Below, piece after piece: positions 1-8,184 of a stretch of DNA of 64,000 nt. Numbering within the stretch: the first letter of the stretch is position 1; every line of letters starts with the position of its first letter. Both the position numbers and the translations under genes were made by a program. Source of the DNA: DASWJZ01 sp963814905 (lineage in GTDB: Bacteria > Pseudomonadota > Alphaproteobacteria > Rhizobiales > Afifellaceae); the NCBI GenBank assembly GCA_963814905.1, contig CAWFEM010000013.1:186001-250000 (forward strand), given 5' to 3'. The notes beneath the pieces are model-generated. The model saw nothing but the letters and a program-made list of their open reading frames with translations. It did not search any database and was not told the DNA's origin.

Positions 1-2
1 CG

Positions 3-86
3 GCCTACCGGGCGAAGGCCAGCGGCGCGCGCAACGAAAAGAAGAAAGTTTCAAAGTCGCTGGTACGCGGGACTGAGGCTGTGTAG
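3..86 (+). CDS. possible 3' end of a gene entering from the left edge
   Basis: The third forward frame is open from the window edge and encodes 27 residues rich in Lys and Arg before a TAG at 84-86. This could be the disordered basic tail of a protein whose body lies upstream. The piece is too short to assign a family, and the other two frames give no better candidate. The stretch 87-112 holds nothing recognisable before the end of the next, opposite gene. Confidence 0.25.
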   Translation, partial: AYRAKASGARNEKKKVSKSLVRGTEAV

Positions 87-112
87 CGGCCGAGTAGCCC
101 TGCCCCGACCCC

Positions 113-622
113 TTAGATCCTGCGGCTGTCGTAGGCCCAGTGGAGGAGCGCCTGGCGCTGCCGGCGCCGGCAATGGATATCGCCAGGCTCGCAGTTCTTC
201 CTGATCTGCGCGACGTGGCGGCGGAACGCCTTCCAGCGCTTGATCTGCCGCGCATCCTCGCCGGCCATGCGCCGGCCCATGGTGTAGCGGCAGTACCATT
301 GGAACCAGCCGCGCGGATCGTCCTCGTGAATCCACCCCTTGCGACGCCATTCCGATAGCGGCTGGCTGGCGTCGACGCCAAAGAAGTTAAGCGTGCAGTC
401 GCGGCCGTCGGGGGAAAGCTTCGCGCCCTTGAACCATGCGGCGGGGAATTCGTCGCGGCAGTCGGTCATGTATTTTCCGCAGAAGACGCCGAGCTTCAGC
501 ATGTCCGACGGCGACAGCTCCGGCCGGAATTCCGGGTCGAAGTTCTCCCCCGCAGGCTCCGTCAGCTCGTAGCGGTAGCCCTGCTGCATCGTGTCGTTCA
601 CGACGACGGTTCGTCTGCGCAT
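113..622 (-). CDS. conserved hypothetical protein, 169 aa
   Basis: A soluble protein of unknown function. It starts MRRRTVVVNDTMQQGY and is rich in Trp, Tyr, Arg and Lys, with motifs such as GKYMTDC (about residues 49-55), GWIHEDDPRGWFQWYCRY (about 96-113) and a basic C-terminal third. There is no signal peptide or membrane segment. It reads like the short uncharacterised proteins seen in many proteobacteria, but I cannot name a domain. It ends close to the left edge, with the MerR-type gene upstream on the same strand 24 bases away, so the two may be co-transcribed. The call as a real gene rests on its length and plausible composition. Confidence 0.7.
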   Translation of the reverse strand: MRRRTVVVNDTMQQGYRYELTEPAGENFDPEFRPELSPSDMLKLGVFCGKYMTDCRDEFPAAWFKGAKLSPDGRDCTLNFFGVDASQPLSEWRRKGWIHEDDPRGWFQWYCRYTMGRRMAGEDARQIKRWKAFRRHVAQIRKNCEPGDIHCRRRQRQALLHWAYDSRRI

Positions 623-646
623 CGCGCTGCTCCCGACGCCCGCGCG

Positions 647-1042
647 TCACGCGCGCTTGCGGCCGGCGAGGTCTTCCAGGATCGGACAGTCCGGACGATC
701 GTCGCCGTGGCACGCCTCGACGAGCGTGGAGAGCGTCTTCCGCATCGCCTTCAGCTCGGCGAGCTTGGCGTCGATCTCCACGATATGGGATTCGGCGAGC
801 CGACGGACGTCGGCGCTGGCGCGGCGCTTGTCGACATAAAGCGAGAGAAGCTGGCGGCAGTCCTCGATGGAAAAGCCGAGCGCCCGCGCCCGCCGCAGAA
901 AGCGCAGATTGTGAAGCGCGGTGTCGGAATAGTCGCGATAGTTGTTGCCGCGCCGGTCCGCGCTGACGAGGCCGATATCCTCGTAATAGCGGATGGTCTT
1001 GGCGGGGAGCCCGCTCAACTTCGCAGCCGCGCCGATATTCAT
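647..1042 (-). CDS. cueR: CueR-like MerR-family copper(I)-responsive regulator
   Basis: A 131-residue MerR-family activator. Residues 1-70 form the winged-helix domain (MNIGAAAKLSGLPAKTIRYYEDIGL start), followed by a dimerisation helix and a C-terminal metal loop. Cys111 and Cys119 are spaced as in CueR (C-x7-C), and Ser76 sits where CueR has the Ser that favours monovalent ions over Zn(II). Cu(I), and perhaps Ag(I) or Au(I), is therefore the likely signal. A longer in-frame extension exists, but the family start at 1042 is clear. No copper ATPase or chaperone gene is adjacent, so its target promoter lies outside this stretch. Upstream, on the same strand, is a CPBP protease gene. Confidence 0.9.
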   Translation of the reverse strand: MNIGAAAKLSGLPAKTIRYYEDIGLVSADRRGNNYRDYSDTALHNLRFLRRARALGFSIEDCRQLLSLYVDKRRASADVRRLAESHIVEIDAKLAELKAMRKTLSTLVEACHGDDRPDCPILEDLAGRKRA

Positions 1043-1095
1043 CGCATCGCTCCTGATCTGCCTACCCGAAGCAGATGGTTCCAGCGACGGGAAGG

Positions 1096-2037
1096 TCAAG
1101 CCTCCCCGACCCTGAGCGGCGAGCGCGGGTAAAGAAGCAGGAGAAGCACCAGCGCGAAGCTCGCGATGCCGGAGGCGGCGATCAGCACCGCGTCGAGCGG
1201 CGACCAGTTTCCGGTGTCGAGCGGCTGGCTGGCGAAGAGCGCCGCACCGGAAAGCCAGCTCATATGCGAGACGAAGAGGATCCCGAACATGTTCAGGCCG
1301 AGATGCACGCCGAGCCCCGCGCCAAGGTTGCCCGTCCTGACGACGAGGATCGTAGCGGTCACCGCGAAAGCGGCGATGCTCACAAGAATGGCCGCCTTGA
1401 TCGCCGGGGCGGACTGCGCGTCCCAGTGCAGCGCCGTGAAAAGAAGGATGGGCAGGAGCGCCCAGACAAGCGGGCTCCTGAAGCGCGCGGCAAGCGACTG
1501 CAGGAGGTAGCCGCGGAAGGCCAGTTCCTCCGCCGCGACCTGCACGAAGAGGAAGAGCGTCAGCGGCACAACCCAGAGGAGCCACGCGCCGATCCCGATC
1601 TCGCTGCGGTGGAACGAAGGATCCATGAAGGCGGAGGCGATCTCGGCGAGCCCGGTGGCGATGAGCGAAGCGGCGAAGCCGCGCGATAGATCGCGCCAGG
1701 AAAGCCGCCCGCTCGCGCCGAGCACACTGCCGCTCGGCCGGCGGTGAACGAGCTTGACGACGAGAAGAACGCCGCCCGCGAGCCCCACGAAGGTCGCAAG
1801 CGCGGTCGCCACACCGGGCGGGGAAACGAAGAAGGCGTTGACGACCGCCCACGGATCGCCTGTCCCTCCTTCTACGACGAAGCCGCCCATGAAGACGCCG
1901 GCGAAGAAGGCGATGAGCGTAGAGGCCGCCCAGAGGACGACGATCAGGACGATGCCCACCGCCAAGCGCCAAAGTCCCGTCCGCCCTTCACGGGCGCGCT
2001 CGACGTAGCGGAGAAAGGCGGATGAGGCTGCGATCAC
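1096..2037 (-). CDS. CPBP family intramembrane glutamic endopeptidase
   Basis: A 313-residue polytopic membrane protein of the CPBP (CAAX protease and bacteriocin-processing, Abi) family. The hallmark EExxxR motif is at Glu170, Glu171 and Arg175 (AEELAFRGYLLQ). A second motif around His204 (FTALHWD) and a third, GVHLGLN, near residue 255 supply the other polar residues of the active site. About seven or eight hydrophobic segments are visible. Substrates of most such bacterial proteases are unknown. The gene precedes cueR by 53 bases on the same strand and may share its transcript. It ends a stretch that reads away from the 2242 outer-membrane gene. Confidence 0.88.
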   Translation of the reverse strand: MIAASSAFLRYVERAREGRTGLWRLAVGIVLIVVLWAASTLIAFFAGVFMGGFVVEGGTGDPWAVVNAFFVSPPGVATALATFVGLAGGVLLVVKLVHRRPSGSVLGASGRLSWRDLSRGFAASLIATGLAEIASAFMDPSFHRSEIGIGAWLLWVVPLTLFLFVQVAAEELAFRGYLLQSLAARFRSPLVWALLPILLFTALHWDAQSAPAIKAAILVSIAAFAVTATILVVRTGNLGAGLGVHLGLNMFGILFVSHMSWLSGAALFASQPLDTGNWSPLDAVLIAASGIASFALVLLLLLYPRSPLRVGEA

Positions 2038-2241
2038 CGGCGAATCTCAAGAAGAACCAGACACATCTCGTAGGCCGATAAAGGTCCGCACGAAATCCCA
2101 AAGGCCGCTGCGGTGCCGCTTAGATGGTGAGTTGGCTGTGCTTCATCCGCAACATTGCGCGCGCAGAGCGCCGATCGGTGGGTTTAGGGTTGCTTTCCCG
2201 GCCCGGTGGGGCTTCGCTAGCGAGCCTTCCCGGGGGGTGCG

Positions 2242-3639
2242 TTGTTGAAGAGAATTTGGGCGTTCGCGCCGTTGTTGGCGGCTTTCCTGCCGGGCTCCGC
2301 CCCGGCGCTCGACCTGACCGACTGGTTCGTGCAGACGCGTTTCCTTGGCAGCGTCTCAAGCGCGCCGGGCGACTTCGCGACCCTGCCGCCGGGCGCCACC
2401 GGCAGTGACCAGACCTCCTACCAGCCGCAGGAATATTTCGGCGCAGGCGCCGGACTCGGCTACCACTTCTCCGCCTGGGGTATCCCGTTCAGCGCCGTCG
2501 TCGACGGCAGCCTGAATTTCCGCCACGACACCGACGTCGCTCCCCTCCCCGCCGGCGCGCCCAACTATCACGGCAATTTGCAGACCGTCGATCTGCGCTT
2601 GAGCCTGCTTGCCGACGTGCTCGATCTCGGCTGGGGCCGCTTCTATGTCGGCGGCGGCATCGGAGCGGCGCGCGTGCGCACCGAGGTGGAGTTCGAGCAC
2701 ACGCCGACCTCCGTCGTGAACGCGACGTGGAAGGCGTCGCCGTCCTTTGAGGCGGGCATCGCCTTCACCGGCTTCTCGCGGCGGGTGATCCCGCATATCG
2801 CCTATCGCTTCCGCTGGGTTGGCGACGTCGATTCCGGCACTTTCCCGGACGGATCGAAGGTCCGCTACAACGACTTCAACATCCACGATTTCATGTTCGG
2901 CTTCACCATCCCGCTTGCGGTCGACGGTGGAAGCTTCGCGCCTTATGCCTTCGCGGGCGACGCGCCGGTGGCGCAGATCGCGGCGGCCGGAGAGGCCTTC
3001 TGGACCGGATTCCATGTCGGCGCCTTCGGCGGCTGGGGTATGGGCAACAATTTCGACGTGTCCGGGCTCGCCACGACGCCGGGCGGCGTGCCTTACAACG
3101 CCGCGAACACCTACAGTCTCGACAGCGACGGGCCCTTCGCCGGCGGCGAGATCGGGGTGGACTGGCAGTGGGGCTGGGTGGTGCTCGGGCTTTCCGGCGA
3201 GGTGGGCTATTTGGGTCTCGACGGCTCGGCGACCGATCCGGCTTCGCCCGGCGGCGATACGTCGACGACGTTCTCGTCCGACTGGTACGGCGGCATGTCG
3301 GTGCGCGGCGGCCTCGCCTATGAGCGCCTCCTCGGTTACGGCCGCGTCGGGGTCATGTACGTGAACGCCGAGGCGAAGACGACGGATTCCTGCACCGCGG
3401 CGCCGTGTGGACCGACGACGGCCTCGGCAAGCGAGCAGGATATCCTCTTCGGCTGGTTCCTCGGGGCGGGCGCGGAATATGCGTTCAACAATCGTTGGAG
3501 CGTCGGCGCCGAATACCGCTTCATCCATCTGAACGACGACCTGCAGCCGCAAGGCACGAGCTCGATCGGCCCGGTCGCGCAGGATTTCGACGTGCGGCAC
3601 ATCCAGGCGGGACGCGCTTCCATCAATTATCGCTGGTAG
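2242..3639 (+). CDS. outer-membrane beta-barrel protein with two tandem barrel domains
   Basis: A 465-residue exported protein. It begins at tandem TTG codons with a cleavable signal peptide ending near residue 22 (SAPA-LDLTD). Two successive regions, about 23-230 and 245-465, each show alternating amphipathic strands. The second opens with FWTGFHVGAFGGWG and ends with RASINYRW, the terminal aromatic signature of OmpA/Omp25-Omp31-like 8-stranded barrels (OMP_b-brl type). The first half has the same character (GAGAGLGYHF, RFYVGGGIGAA), so the protein looks like a fusion or duplication of two small barrels. No ATG fits the start. A G-rich stretch just upstream could serve as ribosome-binding site. 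Family call is firm; function is unknown. Confidence 0.82.
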   Translation: MLKRIWAFAPLLAAFLPGSAPALDLTDWFVQTRFLGSVSSAPGDFATLPPGATGSDQTSYQPQEYFGAGAGLGYHFSAWGIPFSAVVDGSLNFRHDTDVAPLPAGAPNYHGNLQTVDLRLSLLADVLDLGWGRFYVGGGIGAARVRTEVEFEHTPTSVVNATWKASPSFEAGIAFTGFSRRVIPHIAYRFRWVGDVDSGTFPDGSKVRYNDFNIHDFMFGFTIPLAVDGGSFAPYAFAGDAPVAQIAAAGEAFWTGFHVGAFGGWGMGNNFDVSGLATTPGGVPYNAANTYSLDSDGPFAGGEIGVDWQWGWVVLGLSGEVGYLGLDGSATDPASPGGDTSTTFSSDWYGGMSVRGGLAYERLLGYGRVGVMYVNAEAKTTDSCTAAPCGPTTASASEQDILFGWFLGAGAEYAFNNRWSVGAEYRFIHLNDDLQPQGTSSIGPVAQDFDVRHIQAGRASINYRW

Positions 3640-3732
3640 GCAGCCAGGCCCCGCCGCTTGCGATGGCGGCGACGCGGCTCTATTTGCCGTCCAGAGTACG
3701 ACGCGCGTCGTCTCCCGCTCATGGAGGCCCCG

Positions 3733-3999
3733 ATGTGCCGCAACATCCGCACACTCTTCAATTTCGAGCCGCCGGCGACACAGGACGAAATCCGCGCTTC
3801 GGCGCTGCAATTCGTCCGCAAGCTCTCCGGCTTCCAGCGGCCCTCAAAAGCGAACGAAGCGGCGTTCTACCGTGCGGTCGACGAGGTCAGCGCCGCCGCG
3901 CGCCGGCTCATCGACTCGCTTGAGACCACAAGCCCGCCGAAGGACCGCGAGGTTGAGGCGCTCAAGGCCCGCGCCCGCGCTGCCGAGCGCTACGCCTGA
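3733..3999 (+). CDS. DUF2277 family protein
   Basis: A small soluble helical protein of 88 residues from ATG 3733. It opens with MCRNIRTLFNFEPPAT, the typical DUF2277 start, followed by DEIRASALQFVRKLSGF and a basic, Ala-rich tail. Family members are about 90 residues long and of unknown function. They are common in proteobacteria and actinobacteria. An upstream in-frame ATG at 3658 would add a 25-residue Arg-rich extension without family character, so the inner start is preferred. It stands alone between the barrel gene and msrA. Confidence 0.88.
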   Translation: MCRNIRTLFNFEPPATQDEIRASALQFVRKLSGFQRPSKANEAAFYRAVDEVSAAARRLIDSLETTSPPKDREVEALKARARAAERYA

Positions 4000-4103
4000 C
4001 GCCCGTACACCGGCGATCAACAGCGGGTGATTCCGCGGCGAGGCGCTTTGCAGCCGCCGCGTGGCGTGATCCAAGGGGCCAAACCATTGCCGGGAGCCCA
4101 ACG

Positions 4104-4844
4104 ATGCCCATTCGCAAACCGTTTTCGATCAGGCCCTATGTCGATCCCGCCCTCGCGGTCCTCGCGGTCGCCGCCCTGGTGGCGATGAGCGGCATGTTCA
4201 GGAATGCTTCCGCCGAGCCGGCGCATGTCGTGCCGCCGCCCGCGCATGACGCGGCGCTCGCCTCAACGCCCGGAACGGAGACCGCCGTCGTCGCCGGCGG
4301 GTGCTTCTGGGGCGTACAGGGCGTGTTCCAGCACGTGAAAGGCGTGACGATGGCCGTCTCCGGCTATTCCGGCGGCGATGCCGACACAGCGCATTACCGG
4401 ATCGTTGGCACCGGCGCGACCGGCCACGCCGAGTCGGTCGAGATCACCTACGACCCGAGCCAGGTCACCTACGGGAAGATCCTCCAGATCTACTTCTCTG
4501 TCGCTCATGACCCCACGCAGAAGGACCGCCAGGGTCCGGACCACGGGACCCAGTACCGCTCGGCGATCTTCACGGCCAACGCGGCGCAGGCGGCGATCGC
4601 GAAGGACTACATCGCCCAGCTCGACCAGGCGCATGTTTTCGATAAGCCGATCGTGACCGAGGTGTCGCCGCTCAACGCGTTCTACGCCGCGGAGGACTAC
4701 CATCAGGACTACGCGACGATTCACCCCGAGAGCGCCTACATCGCCATCAACGATCTGCCGAAGATCGAGAACCTGCGCGTGCTCTTCCCGGAGATCTACC
4801 GGCAAAACCCGGTGTTGGTGAACGTCGCCTCGAAGGCAAGCTGA
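4104..4844 (+). CDS. msrA: peptide-methionine (S)-S-oxide reductase MsrA, exported form
   Basis: Reduces the S epimer of methionine sulfoxide in proteins. The active-site motif GGCFWG is present with catalytic Cys67, and GHAESVEITYDP and QYRSAIF follow as expected for the MsrA fold. Residues 1-38 are a basic start followed by a hydrophobic segment ending in ASAEP, a signal peptide or anchor, so the enzyme probably acts in the periplasm. I see no other cysteine in the whole protein. It therefore lacks a resolving Cys and would need direct reduction of the sulfenic acid or an outside thiol. Length is 246 residues. It stands alone. Confidence 0.93.
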   Translation: MPIRKPFSIRPYVDPALAVLAVAALVAMSGMFRNASAEPAHVVPPPAHDAALASTPGTETAVVAGGCFWGVQGVFQHVKGVTMAVSGYSGGDADTAHYRIVGTGATGHAESVEITYDPSQVTYGKILQIYFSVAHDPTQKDRQGPDHGTQYRSAIFTANAAQAAIAKDYIAQLDQAHVFDKPIVTEVSPLNAFYAAEDYHQDYATIHPESAYIAINDLPKIENLRVLFPEIYRQNPVLVNVASKAS

Positions 4845-4942
4845 ATACGGGCTGCATACTGGCGGATCGCGGCGACCTTTCGCTGCGATCCGTTTGACCT
4901 GCCTCAAGGAATGCCCGCGCCGGCTTTGGCATTGAACCGGAA

Positions 4943-5239
4943 ATGATCCGGGATGCCACGATCGCTTCGCTGCTTCAGCACCGCGTCACGACGGTGGACC
5001 CCGAGGGGCCGGCCGCGGCGACGGTCCTGATCGATCTGTGCCGGGACGGCCTCGACGACACGGAGATCGCCGATACATTGCGCCTCGCCTCGCCGCATAT
5101 CGAGCCGGACCTGCTGGCCGCGATCTACGAAGCGGCGGCGGCGGTCGGCATGAAGCTGCCGCAGAGCGTGAATCAGGATGTCCCGGCCGGCGCGGGGTTC
5201 GTCATGGGGACGCGGCTCGTGCGAAGCCCCGCCGCATAG
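4943..5239 (+). CDS. hypothetical protein, 98 aa
   Basis: A short soluble, largely helical protein starting MIRDATIASLLQHRV, with a DDTEIADTLRL segment and a Gly/Ala-rich tail. It has no signal peptide or membrane segment, and no family is recognised. The ribosome-binding site is weak (CCGGAA directly before the ATG). The gene occupies the space between msrA and the oppositely oriented chaC gene. Codon use resembles its neighbours, which supports a real gene, but homology was not checked. Confidence 0.5.
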   Translation: MIRDATIASLLQHRVTTVDPEGPAAATVLIDLCRDGLDDTEIADTLRLASPHIEPDLLAAIYEAAAAVGMKLPQSVNQDVPAGAGFVMGTRLVRSPAA

Positions 5240-5267
5240 CGGCAGCATCGCGGGCGCGGCGCCAACG

Positions 5268-5975
5268 TCACGGCGAGCGACGCGCCTTGCCGTTGGCGGC
5301 TTCGATCCTTTCCGCCACCATCTCCTGCAATTTCCAAAGATGCCGGTCGCGCAGGCCGAGCGCCTCCAGGTGCTCCACCGTGCTGTGCAGGTACTCCGCC
5401 ATCGAGCCGCGATGCCCGACCGCAGTGGCGAGCGCATCGGCGACCACCTCGTCGGTCAGTCCGCCAACGTAGCGGCTGCTCTTTCGGTCGATGATGAAGG
5501 TGAAGGCGCGGATCGTCCCATTCGCTGTCGCGACATTCACCCAGCGCGGCTTGTGCGGCGCCGGACGGAAGCGCATCTCGCGGTGGAAGAGCCGCATCAT
5601 ATTCTCTTCGATGGCATCGGACGGCAGCCGGTAAGCGACGCCTTTCGCCTGGCCGCCGCGGTCGAGCGACAGCATGAGACCGGGCTGCTCGGGGTGGCCG
5701 CGGAACCAGCGGTCCCAGCCGAGGCAGAAGGAGCGATGCCAGCCGCGCACCACGCCCGTCCGCTGCTCGACGAAGTCGTGATCCGGCCTCCAGAGAAGCG
5801 ACCCATAGGCGAAGAGCCAGATCTCGCCGTTTGCCGGCGCTGTCGCGAGCAACGCTTCGATGTCGGCGCGCAGCTCGGCTTTGGTCGCCGTGGTCATTTC
5901 CGGCGGAGTGCCCGGATCGGCATTGCCCCCGCCCGCGCCAGCCACCAGCGCGACGAGCTCAGGCGTCAGGCGCAT
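5268..5975 (-). CDS. chaC: ChaC-like glutathione-specific gamma-glutamylcyclotransferase
   Basis: Splits glutathione into 5-oxoproline and Cys-Gly in the cytosol. The diagnostic FAYGSLLW motif, which binds the gamma-glutamyl group, is at residues 55-62. The likely catalytic Glu is in the HREM segment near residue 133. Total length is 235 from the first ATG. An internal ATG at residue 27 (MTTATKAELR) would give about 209 residues and may be the true start, because the first 26 residues lie outside the usual domain. It reads toward the hypothetical gene ending at 5239. Confidence 0.88.
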   Translation of the reverse strand: MRLTPELVALVAGAGGGNADPGTPPEMTTATKAELRADIEALLATAPANGEIWLFAYGSLLWRPDHDFVEQRTGVVRGWHRSFCLGWDRWFRGHPEQPGLMLSLDRGGQAKGVAYRLPSDAIEENMMRLFHREMRFRPAPHKPRWVNVATANGTIRAFTFIIDRKSSRYVGGLTDEVVADALATAVGHRGSMAEYLHSTVEHLEALGLRDRHLWKLQEMVAERIEAANGKARRSP

Positions 5976-6017
5976 GGCGAGTCAGACCCGTGAACCGCGC
6001 AGAGCGCAAAGAGGATT

Positions 6018-6188
6018 TCATACGACACGCGAAGGGCGCCCTCTTGCCACCTCCACAGAATGGATGATGCCGTCGAACTCGGCCACCCGGAAATCGACGA
6101 GCTCCGCAATTTGCCCAAATCGGACAGTCGCGTGAGGTTCCCAATTTACGAAATGCTTACAACGCTGTCGCAACCTCCCCTGGAGCAT
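6018..6188 (-). pseudogene. fragment related to the C-terminal part of usg
   Basis: A 56-codon reverse-strand reading frame. It contains VDFRVAEFDGIIHSVEVA, nearly identical to LDFWVAEIDGIIHSVEVA in the Usg protein encoded at 7766-8047. At DNA level, about 6047-6104 matches about 7829-7886, including 19 identical bases. The upstream part (FVNWEPHATVRFGQ) does not match Usg, so this is either a decayed partial copy or a tiny chimeric gene. Both copies point the same way and flank the drug-exporter gene as imperfect direct repeats. Confidence 0.45.
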
Positions 6189-6275
6189 GCCGCCGACAGC
6201 CGTCTAGACTTGGCGCGTGCGCCGAGGGCTGTGAATGTATCGAGCCCAGGGGCGAATTGCGGCAGGCCCTGTGCA

Positions 6276-7730
6276 ATGATGACGCCGCAGCACGCGAAGG
6301 ACAGGTTCGTGACGCAAGAGGCCGAGCGCGCGCTGGGGCGGGCGGAATATCTGGGATTGGGCGCCATGGCCATGGCGGTCCTGGTTCTCGCCAACGACTT
6401 CGTCGCCCTTTCGGTGGCGCTCCCTGCGATCGAAGCGACCTACAAGGCGGACGTCACCACCGTCCAATGGGCCATCAACGGCTATGCGCTGGTCTTCGGC
6501 GTCCTCATCGTGACGGGCGGACGCCTTGCCGACATGTTCGGCCGCCGCAAGGTGTTCTTTCTCGGCTCGGTGATCTTCGCATTCTTCTCGCTGGTTGGCG
6601 GCGTCGCGCCCAACATCTTCGTGATGTTGGCCGCACGCGGCGCAATGGGCATCGGCGGCGCCATGATGTGGCCGGCGATCCTGGGGATGACCTACGGACT
6701 GCTTCCTTCAAGCAAGGCCGGTCTCGCCGGCGGCCTGATTATCGGCGCCGCCGGATTCGGCAATGCAGTCGGTCCGCTGCTAGGCGGGGCGCTGACCGAT
6801 CTCCTGAGCTGGCGATGGATATTCTATCTGAACCTGCCGATCGCCGCGGTGGCCATGGTCGTCACCTGGTACATCATTCCGATCGAAAAGATCGACGCCA
6901 CTTCCCGCCGCATCGACTATGTCGGCGTGGCGACCGTCTCCGTCGGGCTTTTTGCGCTGTTGCTGTCGTTGGACATGGGAACGGACCTCGGCTGGACCGA
7001 CCCGCTGATCCTGGGACTGCTCGCGCTCTCCGCGGCATGCCTCGCGGGCTTCGCGTTCGCGGAGCGTCGCGCCGGCGCCGGCGCGCTCATCCCGAGCGAC
7101 GTTCTGCGCAACCGCGGCTTCGCAGCCGCCAGCCTGGCAACACTTCTCATGTCGGCGCTCTTCTTCTCCGCATTGCTCTACCTGCCGCAGTTCATGTCCA
7201 AACAACTCGGCTTCTCGGCCATCGGCGCCGGCGCCGGCCTGCTTCCGATGATGGGCGTATTCGCCGTGACGTCCTTTGTGGCGGGCCCGCTCTACGCGCG
7301 CTTGGGGCCGAAACTGATCGTGTCGGTGGGCGCCGCGTGCCTGGCCGCCGGCATCTTCATCCTGTCGTTTGTCGAGACGACCACGCCCTATGCTCACCTC
7401 ATTCCGGGCATGGCCGTAATGGGAGCCGGCGTTGGGCTGTTCTATTCGTCGGTGACCACGTCGGGGATCACCGCGCTCGATCCCTCACGATCGAGCCTTG
7501 CCGGCGCCATCATCTACATGGCCCAGATCGCCGGAGGAGCAATCGGCCTCGGCCTGAACACGGCTATCGTCGTGACCGCTCCATCGCTTGTCGAGGGCAT
7601 CCACCGAGCCTTTACCGTCGACGCCGGTCTGGCCGTCTGCGGGCTCCTTGTCGCGCTCTTCTTCGTGGGCGGACCGGTCGACCGAGCGCGCTTGCGCTCA
7701 ATGATGCACCACCATCGCGCCCACGCCTGA
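6276..7730 (+). CDS. DHA2-family (EmrB/QacA-type) MFS drug:H+ antiporter
   Basis: A proton-driven multidrug exporter of the inner membrane, 484 residues with about 14 hydrophobic segments. The loop 2-3 motif A reads GRLADMFGRRK. The first helix carries VLANDFVALSVALPAIE, typical of the DHA2 subfamily, and GWRWIFY-like LSWRWIFYLNLPIA is present in the middle loop. ATG 6276 (MMTPQHAKDRF) is preferred to the 6060 start because the extra 72 residues overlap the usg-like fragment and are non-hydrophobic. There is no adjacent EmrA-type adaptor or regulator. Flanking usg-like repeats suggest local insertion or duplication. Confidence 0.92.
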   Translation: MMTPQHAKDRFVTQEAERALGRAEYLGLGAMAMAVLVLANDFVALSVALPAIEATYKADVTTVQWAINGYALVFGVLIVTGGRLADMFGRRKVFFLGSVIFAFFSLVGGVAPNIFVMLAARGAMGIGGAMMWPAILGMTYGLLPSSKAGLAGGLIIGAAGFGNAVGPLLGGALTDLLSWRWIFYLNLPIAAVAMVVTWYIIPIEKIDATSRRIDYVGVATVSVGLFALLLSLDMGTDLGWTDPLILGLLALSAACLAGFAFAERRAGAGALIPSDVLRNRGFAAASLATLLMSALFFSALLYLPQFMSKQLGFSAIGAGAGLLPMMGVFAVTSFVAGPLYARLGPKLIVSVGAACLAAGIFILSFVETTTPYAHLIPGMAVMGAGVGLFYSSVTTSGITALDPSRSSLAGAIIYMAQIAGGAIGLGLNTAIVVTAPSLVEGIHRAFTVDAGLAVCGLLVALFFVGGPVDRARLRSMMHHHRAHA

Positions 7731-7765
7731 GGGGCGGGCACCGTCGTACGCGCGGATCAAGCCCC

Positions 7766-8047
7766 TTAGTGCAATTGCCCGTGGAAGCGGGCGTTGCGGA
7801 TTTCGGCGGCGGTCGCGAGCTGTTTGTGCGCGACCTCGACGGAATGGATGATGCCGTCGATCTCGGCCACCCAGAAATCAAGGAACTTCAAAAGGCGCGG
7901 GTAGTCCGGGGCTACGTCGTAGAACTGCCAGATGAAGGTCTGCAGGAGCTTGGGACGCTCCGGCATGTGATAGAGGATGTTGGCGGTGGCGAGGCCGTAG
8001 CCGGCATCGTCGCCCAGGAACACGGTGCGAAAGTCGAGCTCGCGCAT
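7766..8047 (-). CDS. usg: Usg family protein
   Basis: A 93-residue soluble protein (MRELDFRTVFLGDDAGYGLA...) of the Usg family found in alphaproteobacteria, first named near trp genes and of unknown function. Conserved features are TANILYHMPERP, the QTFIWQFYD segment and FWVAEIDGIIHSVEVAHKQL near the C-terminus. The ATG at 8047 follows GGGAAGAG, a good ribosome-binding site. It is a single-gene unit facing the drug exporter tail to tail. Confidence 0.88.
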   Translation of the reverse strand: MRELDFRTVFLGDDAGYGLATANILYHMPERPKLLQTFIWQFYDVAPDYPRLLKFLDFWVAEIDGIIHSVEVAHKQLATAAEIRNARFHGQLH

Positions 8048-8184
8048 TCTCTTCCCCTTGATAGCTGCGCGTCAGCGCGCGATTCCAATGGGAAGGATAG
8101 CTTCAGGTTCCATGATTAACAAATGATTACAGGGGTTTAGCAGCCTTCGCCCGGAAGTGCTAACAATCCGCCCGTGCCTAAATT

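Noticed and set aside
2356..3810. Reverse open frame of 484 codons over the barrel gene
   Set aside because: GC-driven shadow of a clear coding gene on the + strand; composition is typical of antisense frames.
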